Assembly (NCBI RefSeq): GCF_026130165.1
Contig: NZ_JAIHOM010000032.1
Span: 1 to 46,099, forward strand
Source: Spirulina subsalsa FACHB-351
GTDB lineage: Bacteria > Cyanobacteriota > Cyanobacteriia > Cyanobacteriales > Spirulinaceae
Length of the DNA stretch: 46,099 nucleotides
Reading direction: 5' to 3'
Below are positions 25,577 to 36,137 of the stretch, piece by piece. Within the stretch, counting starts at the first letter, position 1. Every line of letters starts with the position of its first letter. The notes below the pieces were generated by a model that was given only the letters and a program-made list of their open reading frames with translations, ran no database searches and was not told the origin of the DNA. The position numbers and the translations under genes were made by a program.

Positions 25577-26179
25577 ATGCCTATTGGTGTTCCCAGAGTT
25601 CCTTATCAAATGCCCGGTCAGCCCTATTCTGACTGGATTAACATTTACGACCGTCTCTATCGAGAACGCATTATTTTCATCGGTCGGGGAATTAATGACG
25701 GACTGGCGAATCAAGTGATTGCCATTATGCTGTACTTGGATTCGGAAGATTCCGGCAAGCCGATTTATCTCTATATCAATTCCCCGGGAGGGTCTGTTAC
25801 GGCGGGATTGGCTATTTATGACACGATTCAGCACATTAAGTCAGAGGTGGTGACGATTTGTGTGGGTCTGGCGGCTTCGATGGGAGCTTTCTTGTTGTCG
25901 TCGGGGACGAAGGGGAAACGGTTGGCGCTTCCCCATTCTCGGATTATGATTCACCAGCCTCTCGGTGGCATCCAAGGTCGTCGTCAGGCGACGGATATTG
26001 AGATTGAGGCGAAGGAAATCCTACGGATTAAGCGACAACTCAATGAGATTATGGCGGGTCATACCGGACAACCGATTGAGAAAATCGAAAAGGATACAGA
26101 TCGGGATTTCTTTATGTCTCCCGAGGAGGCGAAGGAGTACGGTCTGATTGATAAGGTGATTGAGGATCGTTCTCTGTAG
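25577..26179 (+). CDS. clpP: ATP-dependent Clp protease proteolytic subunit
   Basis: This 200-residue serine peptidase has a complete catalytic triad: S101 in [11 protein letters not shown]126 in [10 protein letters not shown] and D174 in EKDTDRDFF. The N-terminus [20 protein letters not shown] and the position directly after clpR identify it as the ClpP3-type subunit of the essential ClpP3/R core. It degrades proteins fed by ClpC. The operon ends with a long hairpin at 26202-26257. Confidence 0.94.
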   Translation: MPIGVPRVPYQMPGQPYSDWINIYDRLYRERIIFIGRGINDGLANQVIAIMLYLDSEDSGKPIYLYINSPGGSVTAGLAIYDTIQHIKSEVVTICVGLAASMGAFLLSSGTKGKRLALPHSRIMIHQPLGGIQGRRQATDIEIEAKEILRIKRQLNEIMAGHTGQPIEKIEKDTDRDFFMSPEEAKEYGLIDKVIEDRSL

Positions 26180-26201
26180 ATTCTCTCTGTCTCCGCAAGC
26201 T

Positions 26202-26257
26202 ACCCGGTTGGCTGTTCTGTTTTTCCCCTAAGTGGGGCAGCAGAAGAGCAACCGGGT
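26202..26257 (+). terminator. Long hairpin after clpR-clpP
   Basis: Arms acccggttg (26202-26210) and caaccgggt (26249-26257) are perfect complements. Partial pairing continues inward (gctgttctg with cagcagaagagc), capped by cccc-taag-tgggg. It starts 23 bases after the clpP stop. Confidence 0.7.
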
Positions 26258-26395
26258 TCTGTTTCGACTGTCTGGGGTCTGCTGAAAAAGCCCAACGCTG
26301 GACTCAACAAGGGAATTGATAATTGACAATTATTCCCGACTCCCCTGCTCTCCTGCTCCCCTGCTCCCCGAGTTATTCAGCAAGCCCTATCTGGA

Positions 26396-26893
26396 CTAGA
26401 GGGCTTGATTGACTTGTTCTAGGAGTTGGACAAGTTGGTTCTGAACGGAGGTGTGGGTGTATTCATCGTCGGGGTGGGGCGGTTGTCCGGGTTGTTGGAA
26501 GTGGGGGGTTTCTCCATAGATTTGACCCCATTTTGCATCGACTTGTCGCACCAGTTCGTAGAGGATTTCTGAGTTGGAGGCGATCGCACTTAAAATGTCC
26601 CGCAGTGCTATCAAGGGCTGCTCTAGGTTTTGACTCACTCGCAAATCATTCTGAACCCAACTCTGTAAAACCGCTTGTAATGCCCCCGAGGAGTCCGGTA
26701 AGTTCTGGGCAATAAATTGATTGAGTTCGGCTTTGGCTTGAACCAAAGGAGGAACGGGGGACTCGCCCTTTAAGAATGCCCCTCCTTCCCGACCAATCAC
26801 ATCGGCTAAGGAAAATTTGCGGCCCGATAGGATGTCTCGTTCTAGACTGAGATCCGGTTCTTGCTCCCGTTCTGACTCAGGATTAGGGTTCAT
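26396..26893 (-). CDS. Conserved cyanobacterial helical protein
   Basis: This is a 165-residue soluble protein with no signal or membrane segment. The N-terminus is acidic (NPNPESEREQEPDLSLERDI), followed by GRKFSLADVIGREGGAFLKG, and the rest is mostly helix (ALQAVLQSWVQNDLRVSQNL, ending NQLVQLLEQVNQAL). I recognise it only as a cyanobacterial hypothetical; no enzymatic motif is visible. It follows rplY by 59 bp on the same strand and may be the last gene of a purA-rplY transcript. Confidence 0.7.
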   Translation of the reverse strand: MNPNPESEREQEPDLSLERDILSGRKFSLADVIGREGGAFLKGESPVPPLVQAKAELNQFIAQNLPDSSGALQAVLQSWVQNDLRVSQNLEQPLIALRDILSAIASNSEILYELVRQVDAKWGQIYGETPHFQQPGQPPHPDDEYTHTSVQNQLVQLLEQVNQAL

Positions 26894-26952
26894 GATTTCA
26901 CCATCTCACTGGACTGGACACCTCCTAAAACGTTTAGAAGGTGTCCATTAAT

Positions 26953-27270
26953 CTAGGCGTTTTCCAACTTCGCGGGGTCAACGGCAAAGAAGCTCACATG
27001 ATAAATATTCCTTTTCCACGGATGGGCTTGCACTTCCCGAATCAGGGCGCTGCCTTGCCAAGACTGCTCAGGAACATTCACCTCGACGACGGTTTTATTC
27101 ACCACAGCCGTTCTCAGCAGGATTTCTGCGTCTTTGGCATCTACCACTAAAGATAGAGACTCGGGGACATTATGACCATAGAGATTCGCTGGGAGAAGAC
27201 CCTCACGCCGTAACGCATTGGGTTTGCTGCCTTCGGGTCTAGTTTTACATTCAATTGTTGGTGCGGACAT
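26953..27270 (-). CDS. rplY: 50S ribosomal protein L25
   Basis: This 105-residue 5S rRNA-binding protein is the short form without the CTC beta domain. Features are [20 protein letters not shown] with LLPANLYGH (the LPgviYG motif), [11 protein letters not shown] and [20 protein letters not shown] (the ..REvQ.hP....i.HvDF pattern). It is 88 bp downstream of purA on the same strand. Confidence 0.88.
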   Translation of the reverse strand: MSAPTIECKTRPEGSKPNALRREGLLPANLYGHNVPESLSLVVDAKDAEILLRTAVVNKTVVEVNVPEQSWQGSALIREVQAHPWKRNIYHVSFFAVDPAKLENA

Positions 27271-27358
27271 AGTGTGTTCTGGATATATAAGGGTTGATGA
27301 GTGAAATCAAGGGCAATGGGTTAAGGTAAACCCCCTGCCTGACCCCGAACGCTAGCCG

Positions 27359-28687
<1,329 letters not shown>

Positions 28688-28789
28688 TCAACACTTTTCA
28701 CAAACTCTCATTATCTATAAGAAGGGGGGAGTGTGTCAAGGGTCACTCACGGATCAATGGGATGTAGGGGAATTAATAATTGATAATTA

Positions 28790-28830
28790 TTCCCCATTCC
28801 CTATTCCCCATTCCCCATTCCCCATTCCCC
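28790..28830. repeat. CCCCATT micro-repeat run
   Basis: The unit ttccccattcccc and close variants (one ctattcccc) recur five times in 41 bases immediately upstream of the ribosome binding site (aaggag at 28831-28836) of the next gene. The preceding aattaataattgataattatt is AT-rich and self-complementary in part. Together they form a transcription-proximal repeat block. Confidence 0.85.
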
Positions 28831-28840
28831 AAGGAGATTT

Positions 28841-29884
28841 ATGGCACTCTATGCAGAACTACACCGTCATTTAGGGGGGTCCGTGGTCCCCCGGGTGTTG
28901 TGGCGTTATTTCCAACGACGCAACGAGGATTTAGCCGCCAAATTCCCGGTCTATCCTGAATTTGAGGAATTTTATACCCGTCCTCGCAATACCCTTGATG
29001 AGTATTTAGAATTACATACCCTTGTGGAGACGGTTCAAACAGAACAGGCGCTCCCCTATTTTATCTATCGCTTGATTCGCGGGGCTTATATTTTTGAAAA
29101 CCTCGCCTATTTAGAACTCCGCTATACTCCCTACTTGCGCACCCCGGAACACCTCAGCCAAGGGGAGCGGATTGAGCAAATGGCGCAAATTGTGGAAATT
29201 GTGGGGAAGGCCTCTCAAGCGGAAGATTACCCCATCGTTACCAGCCAAATCCTTTGTATGCACTCCCGTTTACCCTCAGAGGTGAATCGAGCCATTGTGG
29301 AGTTAGCGGTGAGTTATCCTGAGTATGTTTGTGCCATTGATGTGGCGGGGGGAGATGCTCATTATCGGGAGCGTTTGGATGAGTTTGTGGGGTTATATGA
29401 TTATGCGCGATCGCACGGCCTCAAAACCACCGGACACCTTTATGAAACCGTCGATGGCTGTTATCCCCAACTGCTCCCCTACCTGATGCGCATTGGTCAC
29501 GGCATCCAAATCCCCCTAAAATACCCCGAACTCCTGCCCCAACTCGCCGCCAATCAACAATGTTTAGAAGTTTGCCCCACCACCTACTTTAAAACCGGCA
29601 CCCTAGAAAACCTCTCCCAGTTAAAAATCGTCTTCGACCGTTGTTTTGAGGCCGGAGTAGACATTGCCATCTGTACCGACAACGCCGGACTCCATAACGT
29701 CCGTCTCCCCTTTGAATATGAAAACCTTCTCACCCACGATATTATCGACTTCCGCCAACTCCAAGCTTGTCAAGATGCCGCCTTCCGTCATGCCTTCGCT
29801 TGGCCCCACCAACAGCCTCCCGCCTCCCTGTTAACCAGCATCCTGCAAAAAGAACCCCCAGAAGCTCAGTCCATTTACCCTTAA
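28841..29884 (+). CDS. Adenosine deaminase family protein
   Basis: This 347-residue member of the Add/AMPD metallo-hydrolase family should deaminate adenosine or a related purine. The zinc-binding pair is at ELHRHLGGSV (HxHL.GS). AIDVAGGDAHY, LKTTGHLYETVDG (His for catalysis), RIGHGIQIPLK (the GHG motif) and AICTDNAGLHN (the TDd.. site) follow the family order. The substrate is not certain: in the last motif the usual DDP-like aspartate is DNAG, so adenine or a modified base is possible. aaggag precedes the ATG. It is divergent from purA. Confidence 0.88.
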   Translation: MALYAELHRHLGGSVVPRVLWRYFQRRNEDLAAKFPVYPEFEEFYTRPRNTLDEYLELHTLVETVQTEQALPYFIYRLIRGAYIFENLAYLELRYTPYLRTPEHLSQGERIEQMAQIVEIVGKASQAEDYPIVTSQILCMHSRLPSEVNRAIVELAVSYPEYVCAIDVAGGDAHYRERLDEFVGLYDYARSHGLKTTGHLYETVDGCYPQLLPYLMRIGHGIQIPLKYPELLPQLAANQQCLEVCPTTYFKTGTLENLSQLKIVFDRCFEAGVDIAICTDNAGLHNVRLPFEYENLLTHDIIDFRQLQACQDAAFRHAFAWPHQQPPASLLTSILQKEPPEAQSIYP

Positions 29885-30005
29885 GGATTGATAATGAATT
29901 ATTAATTTCCTAAGAATCACGACAATCTTCGGATATTTCCTCGCGGGAGGGGACGGCTTTTGTTACAATACCTAGGGTCATTTCTAAAGCTAGTATTTAC
30001 GTCGT

Positions 30006-30509
30006 TTGAATCAATCCACCGAAATACAAGAAATCGATACTCTCGCGCAAGAACTCGCTACGATTCAACAAACGGGTTCTAAGCGGATTGCCTTGCTCGG
30101 GACTCGTCATGTACCACTTACTCATCAGAAACTCATTGAGATGATGAGTTATGCCCTCGTGCTGACGGGCAACCGTTTGATGACTTCTGGAGCAACCGGA
30201 ACCAATTTTGCGGCTATTCGGGGGGCGATGCGCGCTGATCCCAATCTGTTAACCGTGATTCTGCCCCAAAGTCTCGCCCGCCAAACGCGGGAATCGCGAG
30301 AGCAGTTAGAAAAGGTGATTCATTTAGTGGAAAATCCCGATAATGATCATCTGTCCTTAGGAGAAGCCAGCGCCCTGTGTAATCGGGACATCATTTCTCG
30401 CTGTCAGCAGTTAATTTGTTTTGCTTTCCATGATAGTCACACCCTGTTAAAGACCTGTGAGGAAGCAGAAGAACAACGAAAAGTAGTAACTTTGTTTTAC
30501 TTTGATTAA
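30006..30509 (+). CDS. SLOG/DprA-like Rossmann protein
   Basis: This 167-residue protein starts at TTG. It has the nucleotide-binding Rossmann-like features of the DprA/SLOG family: RIALLGTRHVPLTH, VLTGNRLMTSGATGTNFAAI (compare the GG..GiD..aH loop of DprA) and LLTVILPQSLARQTRES. Databases often call it DNA recombination-mediator protein A, but it lacks the SAM and DML1 domains of true DprA. A role in nucleotide sensing or natural transformation is therefore open. It is followed by two hairpins. Confidence 0.72.
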   Translation: MNQSTEIQEIDTLAQELATIQQTGSKRIALLGTRHVPLTHQKLIEMMSYALVLTGNRLMTSGATGTNFAAIRGAMRADPNLLTVILPQSLARQTRESREQLEKVIHLVENPDNDHLSLGEASALCNRDIISRCQQLICFAFHDSHTLLKTCEEAEEQRKVVTLFYFD

Positions 30510-30564
30510 GGGGTGTTGTGAACTCCCCTTAAAACAGGACTAAGTGTTGGGCTTAGTCTTGTTT
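30506..30564 (+). terminator. Tandem hairpins after the DprA-like gene
   Basis: The first hairpin, ttaagggg (30506-30513) with ccccttaa (30525-30532), overlaps the stop codon. The second, aaacaggactaag (30532-30544) with cttagtcttgttt (30552-30564), has one mismatch and a 7-base loop and ends in T's. The second is the stronger terminator candidate. Confidence 0.8.
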
Positions 30565-30640
30565 CTACTGTCTAAAGGGAACGGGGAATCGGTAGTTGAG
30601 ACTTGAAAATTGATGATTGGTTCCGAATAGGGTTTGTAGT

Positions 30641-31045
30641 ATGAATATTGAATTGATTTTATTAGCCTCTGTATTGGGGGCGGTGGTGTTGGTGTATTTA
30701 CCCTATGTAGTGGTGGCGTATAATCGAGTCCGTTTGGGCTATGATATGAGCGCCCCTCGGTTGATGTTTGAAAAATTCCCCCCCTATGCCAAGCGAGCGA
30801 CTTGGGCCCATCAGAATTCTTTTGAGGCCTTAATCATTTATGCTCCAGCCGCTTTGATGGCCTATGTGACGGGGGTAGAGTCTAGGGTCGCGGGATATGC
30901 TGCGATCGCCTTTTTAATTGTCCGTTTCCTCTATTCCCTCTGTTATATCCTAGATTTTGCCCTCATTCGCCCCTTAATGTTCGTGCTGGGCTTAACTTGT
31001 AGTGGCATTTTATTCGCGCTGAGTTTGTTACAAGTAGCAGGCTAG
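30641..31045 (+). CDS. MAPEG family membrane protein
   Basis: This is a 134-residue protein with four membrane helices: LILLASVLGAVVLVYLPYVV, a loop RLGYDMSAPRLMFEKFPPYA, then RATWAHQNSFEALIIYAPAA and two further helices. RA.WAHQNSFEA..iy.p is the conserved MAPEG motif. Members are glutathione-dependent or eicosanoid-type enzymes in eukaryotes; bacterial substrates are mostly unknown. The start MNIELIL at 30641 is preferred over an upstream GTG because it gives the usual family N-terminus. Confidence 0.85.
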   Translation: MNIELILLASVLGAVVLVYLPYVVVAYNRVRLGYDMSAPRLMFEKFPPYAKRATWAHQNSFEALIIYAPAALMAYVTGVESRVAGYAAIAFLIVRFLYSLCYILDFALIRPLMFVLGLTCSGILFALSLLQVAG

Positions 31046-31127
31046 GCTACAATGTCCTCACACCTTAGAAACTGTCTGAAAAGCACTTTCTAGACACATT
31101 GAAAACCGTTCGATTTTAAATTAAGTT

Positions 31128-31619
31128 ATGGCATCCACCAGTTCTTTTGATGTAGTCAGCGACTTTGATCATCAAGAAATGGTCAACACTGTAGATCAAA
31201 CCCTACGAGAAATTAAAAGTCGTTATGATCTCAAAAACACTAACAGCACCCTAGAGTTAGGGGAAGCCACAATTACCGTGAATACAGATAGTGAGATGAC
31301 CTTAGAAACCATTCACGATATTTTGCGGCAAAAAGCTGCCAAACGGAATCTTTCCCAAAAAATCTTTGAATACGGCAAAATTGAGTCCGCCAGTGGGGGG
31401 CGGGTTCGACAAGAAATTACCCTAAAACGGGGAATTAGTCAAGAGAATGCTAAGAAAATTAGTAAATTAGTGCGGGATAATTTTAAAAAAGTGCAGGCTT
31501 CCATTCAAGGGGATGCGGTGCGGATTTCTAGTAAATCCAAAGATGATTTACAGGAGGTGATTCAAGCGTTAAAACAGGAAGAATTTCCCGTCGCCTTACA
31601 GTTTACGAATTATCGCTAG
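31128..31619 (+). CDS. YajQ family nucleotide-binding protein
   Basis: This 163-residue protein has the family N-terminus [20 protein letters not shown] and the motifs [54 protein letters not shown] and FTNYR at the end. Some bacterial relatives bind cyclic di-GMP or tRNA, but the ligand here is unknown. It follows the MAPEG gene but has its own leader. Confidence 0.93.
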   Translation: MASTSSFDVVSDFDHQEMVNTVDQTLREIKSRYDLKNTNSTLELGEATITVNTDSEMTLETIHDILRQKAAKRNLSQKIFEYGKIESASGGRVRQEITLKRGISQENAKKISKLVRDNFKKVQASIQGDAVRISSKSKDDLQEVIQALKQEEFPVALQFTNYR

Positions 31620-31767
31620 TCTGTTGCTAGTCTCTCAAGATGTAGCGTTTTCAAATGTATTAAACGCTATTTATGGGACTTGACAAAAGGCACACAAGCT
31701 TAACTTGTCAAAGTTGGGGAATAGGGAACAGGGAACAGTATACAAGGGTTACAAGGAGCTTGAAGTA

Positions 31768-32802
31768 TTATAAGGAAACGGGAATCCCACCCTCAGCCAG
31801 GGAACGAGTTAAGGCCGTTAGGACTTCGACTAATTCCATTCCGACCCAGCCCGAAGACAGGGGGGAAGAGGTTTGAGTGAGAACGGATTCTACAAAGCGA
31901 TCGCACACCCGGCCCAAAGGTTCGTATTCTTCCAACTCCAACACCTCTCGCCCCACCCCTTGGGGGACAAAATTCCCCCCCACCTGCTCAAAATAGCCCC
32001 GTTGGATGGTTAACGGTGCATCCCCCGCCAACTCATCAAAAATCAACGTCCCCTGACTCCCCACCACACAGAGACGGCGCTGCTTATCAGGATTGAGCCA
32101 ACAGAGATGAATCACCCCTTGAAAGCCACTGGGATAAGTCACCGTCACCCAGACCAAATCCCGCACCCTCAAGGACTCCGAAACCGCCGGAACCGCCATT
32201 TTTAACTGGGGCTGTAACCAAACCTGCCCCGTCGCTTGTACCGTTTGGGGTTTCTCCCCTAACCAATGGCTAAAAATTGCCAGATCATGAATAGCCAAAT
32301 CCCATAAAGCATCCACATCTTGACGGACAGGGGCTAAATGGGTTCGCGTGGCGTAACCATAGCGCAACTCCCCTAATGTCCCCGACTCAACCGCCCGTTG
32401 ACCTGCTGCCACGGCCGGATTAAAGAGATAGGTGTGGTCAACCAATAACTGAACTTGTTTTTCCTGAGCCAGTTGGCAGAGATGACGACACTCGGCGGGA
32501 TCTAAAGTCAGGGGTTTTTCGGCCAACACATGATAACCCAAAGTCAAGGCATCCCGAATCAAAGCGTAGTGAGTCGCGGCCGGAGTAGCCACTAACACCG
32601 CATTGAGATCCGGGTGTTCGCGAATACTCGCCCAATCGGTGGTTTGAATGACCTGGGGGGGTAAATTAGCCCCACATTCGGCCAACTTGTCTGGATTGGA
32701 GTCTACCACAGCTACTAAGTCAATCTGGGGATGTTGAGAACAGACTCGCGCCCAATGTTTTCCCCAACGTCCCACCCCTAAGAGGGCTATTTTAATCATC
32801 AT
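31768..32802 (-). CDS. Gfo/Idh/MocA family oxidoreductase
   Basis: This 344-residue NAD(P)-dependent oxidoreductase has an N-terminal Rossmann fold (KIALLGVGRWGKHWARVC, the GxGxxG-type loop), then VLVATPAATHY and LAEKPLTLDPAECRHL, where EKP contains the conserved lysine of the family. The C-terminal alpha/beta domain includes DLAIHDLAIFSHWLG (catalytic-region HD). The substrate is a sugar or sugar-like compound in general, but not identifiable here. It begins 6 bp after rnc, so the two form an operon. Confidence 0.88.
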   Translation of the reverse strand: MMIKIALLGVGRWGKHWARVCSQHPQIDLVAVVDSNPDKLAECGANLPPQVIQTTDWASIREHPDLNAVLVATPAATHYALIRDALTLGYHVLAEKPLTLDPAECRHLCQLAQEKQVQLLVDHTYLFNPAVAAGQRAVESGTLGELRYGYATRTHLAPVRQDVDALWDLAIHDLAIFSHWLGEKPQTVQATGQVWLQPQLKMAVPAVSESLRVRDLVWVTVTYPSGFQGVIHLCWLNPDKQRRLCVVGSQGTLIFDELAGDAPLTIQRGYFEQVGGNFVPQGVGREVLELEEYEPLGRVCDRFVESVLTQTSSPLSSGWVGMELVEVLTALTRSLAEGGIPVSL

Positions 32803-32808
32803 GATTTG

Positions 32809-33546
32809 TTAATTCTCCTTGGGTTGACCAATGGTCAGAAAAGCCTGTTTAGCCGCCGCTTGTTCCGCCGCTTTTTTAGAGTGTCCCGTACCCCGACCTA
32901 AACACTCATTTTGTAACCAAACCTCTGCGGTGAAGCGTTCAGTATAATGGCCGCCTTTTCCGGTTTCTTGTACCCGGTATTCTGGCAAGAGTTTATATTG
33001 TCCTTGGGTCCATTCTTGTAGGGCATCTTTATAGTTCTGGAGAGCGGGATCTTGTCGGACTTCAATGGCCTTATCTTTCAATACTGAATCGAGCCAACAC
33101 CGAATTAGGGTCATGGTGTGGGTACTGAGATATAGGGCCCCTAGAACCGCCTCAAACGCATCCGCTAAACGGGAGCGTTTGCCTCCATGATCGGCAGCCG
33201 CCCCCCCGGAGACTAGGAGATACCGTTCTAAGCCGTACATTTCGGCAAAATCGGCTAAAACGCGATCGCTTACCAACACCGACCGAATCGCCGTAAACTC
33301 CCCCACAGGTGCATCTGGATAGGTTTCTAACAACACCTCTGAAGCCGCCAGACGAACCACCGCATCCCCTACAAACTCCAACTGTTCATAATTAGCCACT
33401 TTATTAACACTAGGATGAGTTAAGGCTAAATCCAGTAAACGATAATTAACAGGGGCATCCGAGGCTAACCCCAATCGTTGAATCAACTTTTGAAGTTGTT
33501 TCTCTCGCCTCTGGTCTTTCAGTACAGGGGATGAATTCAACTTCAC
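32809..33546 (-). CDS. rnc: Ribonuclease III
   Basis: This 245-residue double-strand-specific RNase has the signature YEQLEFVGDAVVRL with E57 and D61, and the second metal site D129 and E132 in RLADAFEAVLGALYL. The double-stranded RNA-binding domain is at about residues 168-240 (NYKDALQEWTQGQYKLLPEY, GRGTGHSKKAAEQAAAKQAF). It processes rRNA and other transcripts. It shares a transcript with the downstream oxidoreductase. Confidence 0.93.
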   Translation of the reverse strand: MKLNSSPVLKDQRREKQLQKLIQRLGLASDAPVNYRLLDLALTHPSVNKVANYEQLEFVGDAVVRLAASEVLLETYPDAPVGEFTAIRSVLVSDRVLADFAEMYGLERYLLVSGGAAADHGGKRSRLADAFEAVLGALYLSTHTMTLIRCWLDSVLKDKAIEVRQDPALQNYKDALQEWTQGQYKLLPEYRVQETGKGGHYTERFTAEVWLQNECLGRGTGHSKKAAEQAAAKQAFLTIGQPKEN

Positions 33547-33707
33547 TACTCCTAAAAACCTGACGCTGCAATCTTCTATTGTATCGCAAGACCATCAGGC
33601 CAAAGAGCTAGCCCCCCGGAGATTTATTCCGATGGGTGGAGGAGGGAGCGCTCTGGGATCTCGATGATAGGATGAAAGATGGTGTTTTTCATGGAGGATG
33701 CTAGATT

Positions 33708-34271
33708 ATGGCCACTTTACGTTTAGAAAACGGTACCATCTACAGCGACCTGACCGATATTCGCCCTCAACTGGCCCCCCTTAATATTCATCTTAACCGT
33801 TGGCCCGTGGGGGATAATCCCGAACTTCAGACGTTGTTAGCAAAAGCAGCCCTGAGTGATAGCGAAAAAGAACAAGTTTTAACCGCCCTAGACCATTATT
33901 TTGCCCAATTACAACAAGAAGCGGGGTATCAGTCCCGAGATTTGATTGTTCTCCATCCCGACATCCCCAATTTAGGTGACTTGTTAGCCAAGTTTGAACG
34001 CTGCCACACCCACGCCGATGATGAAGTGCGCTATATCATCGAAGGAGAGGGGGTTTTCGGCTTTGTTACCCCGACGGGAGAACAGATGGAGTTAACCATT
34101 CAAGGAGAAGAATATATCAATGTCCCGGCTGGAACAGAACATTGGTTCTATTTAACCCCTCGTCAACGGATTAAAGCGGTGCGTTACTTCAGCACCACAG
34201 AAGGCTGGACTCCCGACTATACCGACACACCTATTCGGATGTCTCGTCAGAGTTACGAGCAAGCCCGATAG
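33708..34271 (+). CDS. mtnD: Acireductone dioxygenase (methionine salvage)
   Basis: This 187-residue cupin oxidises acireductone (1,2-dihydroxy-3-keto-5-methylthiopentene) to the keto-acid precursor of methionine, or to a CO-producing off-product when nickel is bound. The metal ligands H100, H102 and E106 lie in FERCHTHADDEVRYIIEG and H145 in VPAGTEHWFYLT, the ARD arrangement. The N-terminal helical part is as in the family. No other salvage gene is next to it, and no SAM riboswitch was recognised upstream. Confidence 0.93.
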   Translation: MATLRLENGTIYSDLTDIRPQLAPLNIHLNRWPVGDNPELQTLLAKAALSDSEKEQVLTALDHYFAQLQQEAGYQSRDLIVLHPDIPNLGDLLAKFERCHTHADDEVRYIIEGEGVFGFVTPTGEQMELTIQGEEYINVPAGTEHWFYLTPRQRIKAVRYFSTTEGWTPDYTDTPIRMSRQSYEQAR

Positions 34272-34298
34272 CTGAAACATCTCTAATATTACCCATCC

Positions 34299-35897
34299 AT
34301 GAGTTTTGTTGATACCCTCTATGGCTTCTTTTTGTGTCTCCTAGTGCCTTTGTATTGGCACTATGGCAGATTTACCCCGGCCTTTAATTTAAACACTCAA
34401 GGCAACGTTACCACCGCCAAAGTGGATATCAATGACCCGTCAGAATCCACTCAAAAACGGCGACAGTGGTTATTACTCCTTGCCAGTCTGTTTTTTTATG
34501 CTCTCTTACAGGTTTATTATATTCCTTTCCTACTCTTAGCAGCCCTGTTAAACTATAAGTTAGCTAAGGCAATGGAAGCCCGATCTAGAGGTTGTTTACA
34601 GCCCCAATATTCCCAACTATCTAATCAAGAATGGGAAGAAATGCAGCGTTTCTGGAATAGTAGAGCAACCCAGATGCTCGTGATTGGAATTGTTTTAAAT
34701 ATCTTGATTTTAATTATTTTTAGATACCTACCTTTCCTCTTCGGTATTATTGATGATGTTTTGAATATACCCTTAGCTCAATTTAGCTCCAACTGGCTGA
34801 GAACAAATCTCATTGTCCCGTTAGGAATCTCCTTTTTTACCTTTGAATGTATTGCCTATTTAGTAGATGTTTATCGCGGCGCACCTGCCAGTTATTCCTT
34901 TTTACAATTTGCCAGTTATAAGCTCTTTTTCCCGAAACTTATTTCTGGACCAATTACCCGCTTTCATCAATTCAATAACCAACTGAAAGAAAGCCAAGCC
35001 TTAACCAATTCTCTGTTTACTGAGGGGCTATGGCTCATGGCTTGTGGCATTCTAAAAAAGGCCTTAATTGCTGACTCTTTAGGGATTTTTGTAGACCTCT
35101 GCTATGGCAACTTAGAGCGGGCAGGTAGTGGGGATTTATGGTTAGCGATTATCGGCTACGGTCTACAACTTTATTTTGATTTTAGTGGCTATGTCGATAT
35201 GGCCCGAGGCAGTGCGATGTTATTGGGATTTCAACTGCCGGAAAACTTTAATTCTCCTTACTTTACAACCAGTATCGCAGCCTTTTGGCGGAGGTGGCAT
35301 ATGACCCTAGGGGATTGGTTACGAAACTATCTCTATTTTCCCTTGGGAGGGTCTAGAAAGGGCTTAATGCGCACCTGTATTAATTTGTTTTTAATTATGT
35401 TCTTGGCGGGGATTTGGCATGGTGCGGCTTGGGGGTATGTAATTTGGGGTGTTATTCACGGTTTAGCGTTGGTGATTCATCGACTAACGGAACAAGTTTC
35501 TCAGGTTTTTACGGGGTTTGGACGGTGGTGGAAAAGTATTCCGGGTACGGTTTGCGCTTGGATGATTACCCAGTTTATGGTGTTTCTGTCTTGGGTGTTT
35601 TTCCGCTTACCTAATGTTCAACAAGCGAATTTAGTGTTTAGTCGTTTATTTAATCATCGGGCTGATGTTCAGTTTGCCCATAAGGTCTATGGTGAAGCGT
35701 TAGGAATGGGGCGCTCGGATTTGGTTTGGTTGGTGTTAGCTTTGGTTATGATTATGACGTTTTTGTATCTGGTGAAACGGGGGTTAAAAGTTCAACTGAG
35801 TAGTCCGGTTAAAATGGCGTTAGTTCCGGTTTGTATTTTTATGGTTTGGATTTTAGCTCCGGGGGGCGGTTTACCCTATATTTATTTTGATTTTTAA
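34299..35897 (+). CDS. MBOAT family O-acyltransferase (AlgI/DltB-like)
   Basis: This 532-residue membrane protein has about ten helices. The MBOAT core is recognisable: PLGISFFTFECIAYLVDVYR, FFPKLISGPITRFHQF, YFDFSGYVDMARGSAMLLGF, FWRRWHMTLGDWLRNYLYFP (H334) and FLAGIWHGAAWGYVIWG (H374), the catalytic WHG. Such enzymes acylate extracellular polymers such as alginate, cellulose or teichoic acids. The acceptor is unknown here. An AlgJ/AlgX-type partner is not adjacent; the next genes belong to the defence-like pair. It starts 27 bp after mtnD. Confidence 0.9.
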   Translation: MSFVDTLYGFFLCLLVPLYWHYGRFTPAFNLNTQGNVTTAKVDINDPSESTQKRRQWLLLLASLFFYALLQVYYIPFLLLAALLNYKLAKAMEARSRGCLQPQYSQLSNQEWEEMQRFWNSRATQMLVIGIVLNILILIIFRYLPFLFGIIDDVLNIPLAQFSSNWLRTNLIVPLGISFFTFECIAYLVDVYRGAPASYSFLQFASYKLFFPKLISGPITRFHQFNNQLKESQALTNSLFTEGLWLMACGILKKALIADSLGIFVDLCYGNLERAGSGDLWLAIIGYGLQLYFDFSGYVDMARGSAMLLGFQLPENFNSPYFTTSIAAFWRRWHMTLGDWLRNYLYFPLGGSRKGLMRTCINLFLIMFLAGIWHGAAWGYVIWGVIHGLALVIHRLTEQVSQVFTGFGRWWKSIPGTVCAWMITQFMVFLSWVFFRLPNVQQANLVFSRLFNHRADVQFAHKVYGEALGMGRSDLVWLVLALVMIMTFLYLVKRGLKVQLSSPVKMALVPVCIFMVWILAPGGGLPYIYFDF

Positions 35898-36034
35898 CAA
35901 AATGTTGCGGAATTCCCCTTCCTCCCTTGCAGGGAGGGGATGAATTGCTGTAGAGAATCTGAAGGTAAAAGGGATGGTACGAAACCCCAAACTAGCCAAG
36001 GCGATTGGGGAGCAATTATCAATTCTCTATTCCC

Positions 36035-36063
36035 GGAAACGCTACGGGAACGCGTAGCGTTCC
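36035..36063. repeat. Palindromic repeat upstream of drmD-like gene
   Basis: aacgctacg (36038-36046) and cgtagcgtt (36053-36061) form a perfect 9-bp stem with a 6-base loop, extended by ggaa/ttcc. The short intergenic stretch 35898-36137 also holds C/T-rich and AATTATCAATT-type repeat DNA. It contains no gene. Confidence 0.75.
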
Positions 36064-36137
36064 AAAGGAAACGCAATGACATGACTCCCGACTCCCCCTC
36101 TCCCAAAACCCACAACCCACAACCCACCTAAGAAAAA

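Noticed and set aside
33547-33707. SAM riboswitch upstream of mtnD
   Set aside because: The region lacks the expected conserved core and the helices; only G-rich sequence was seen.
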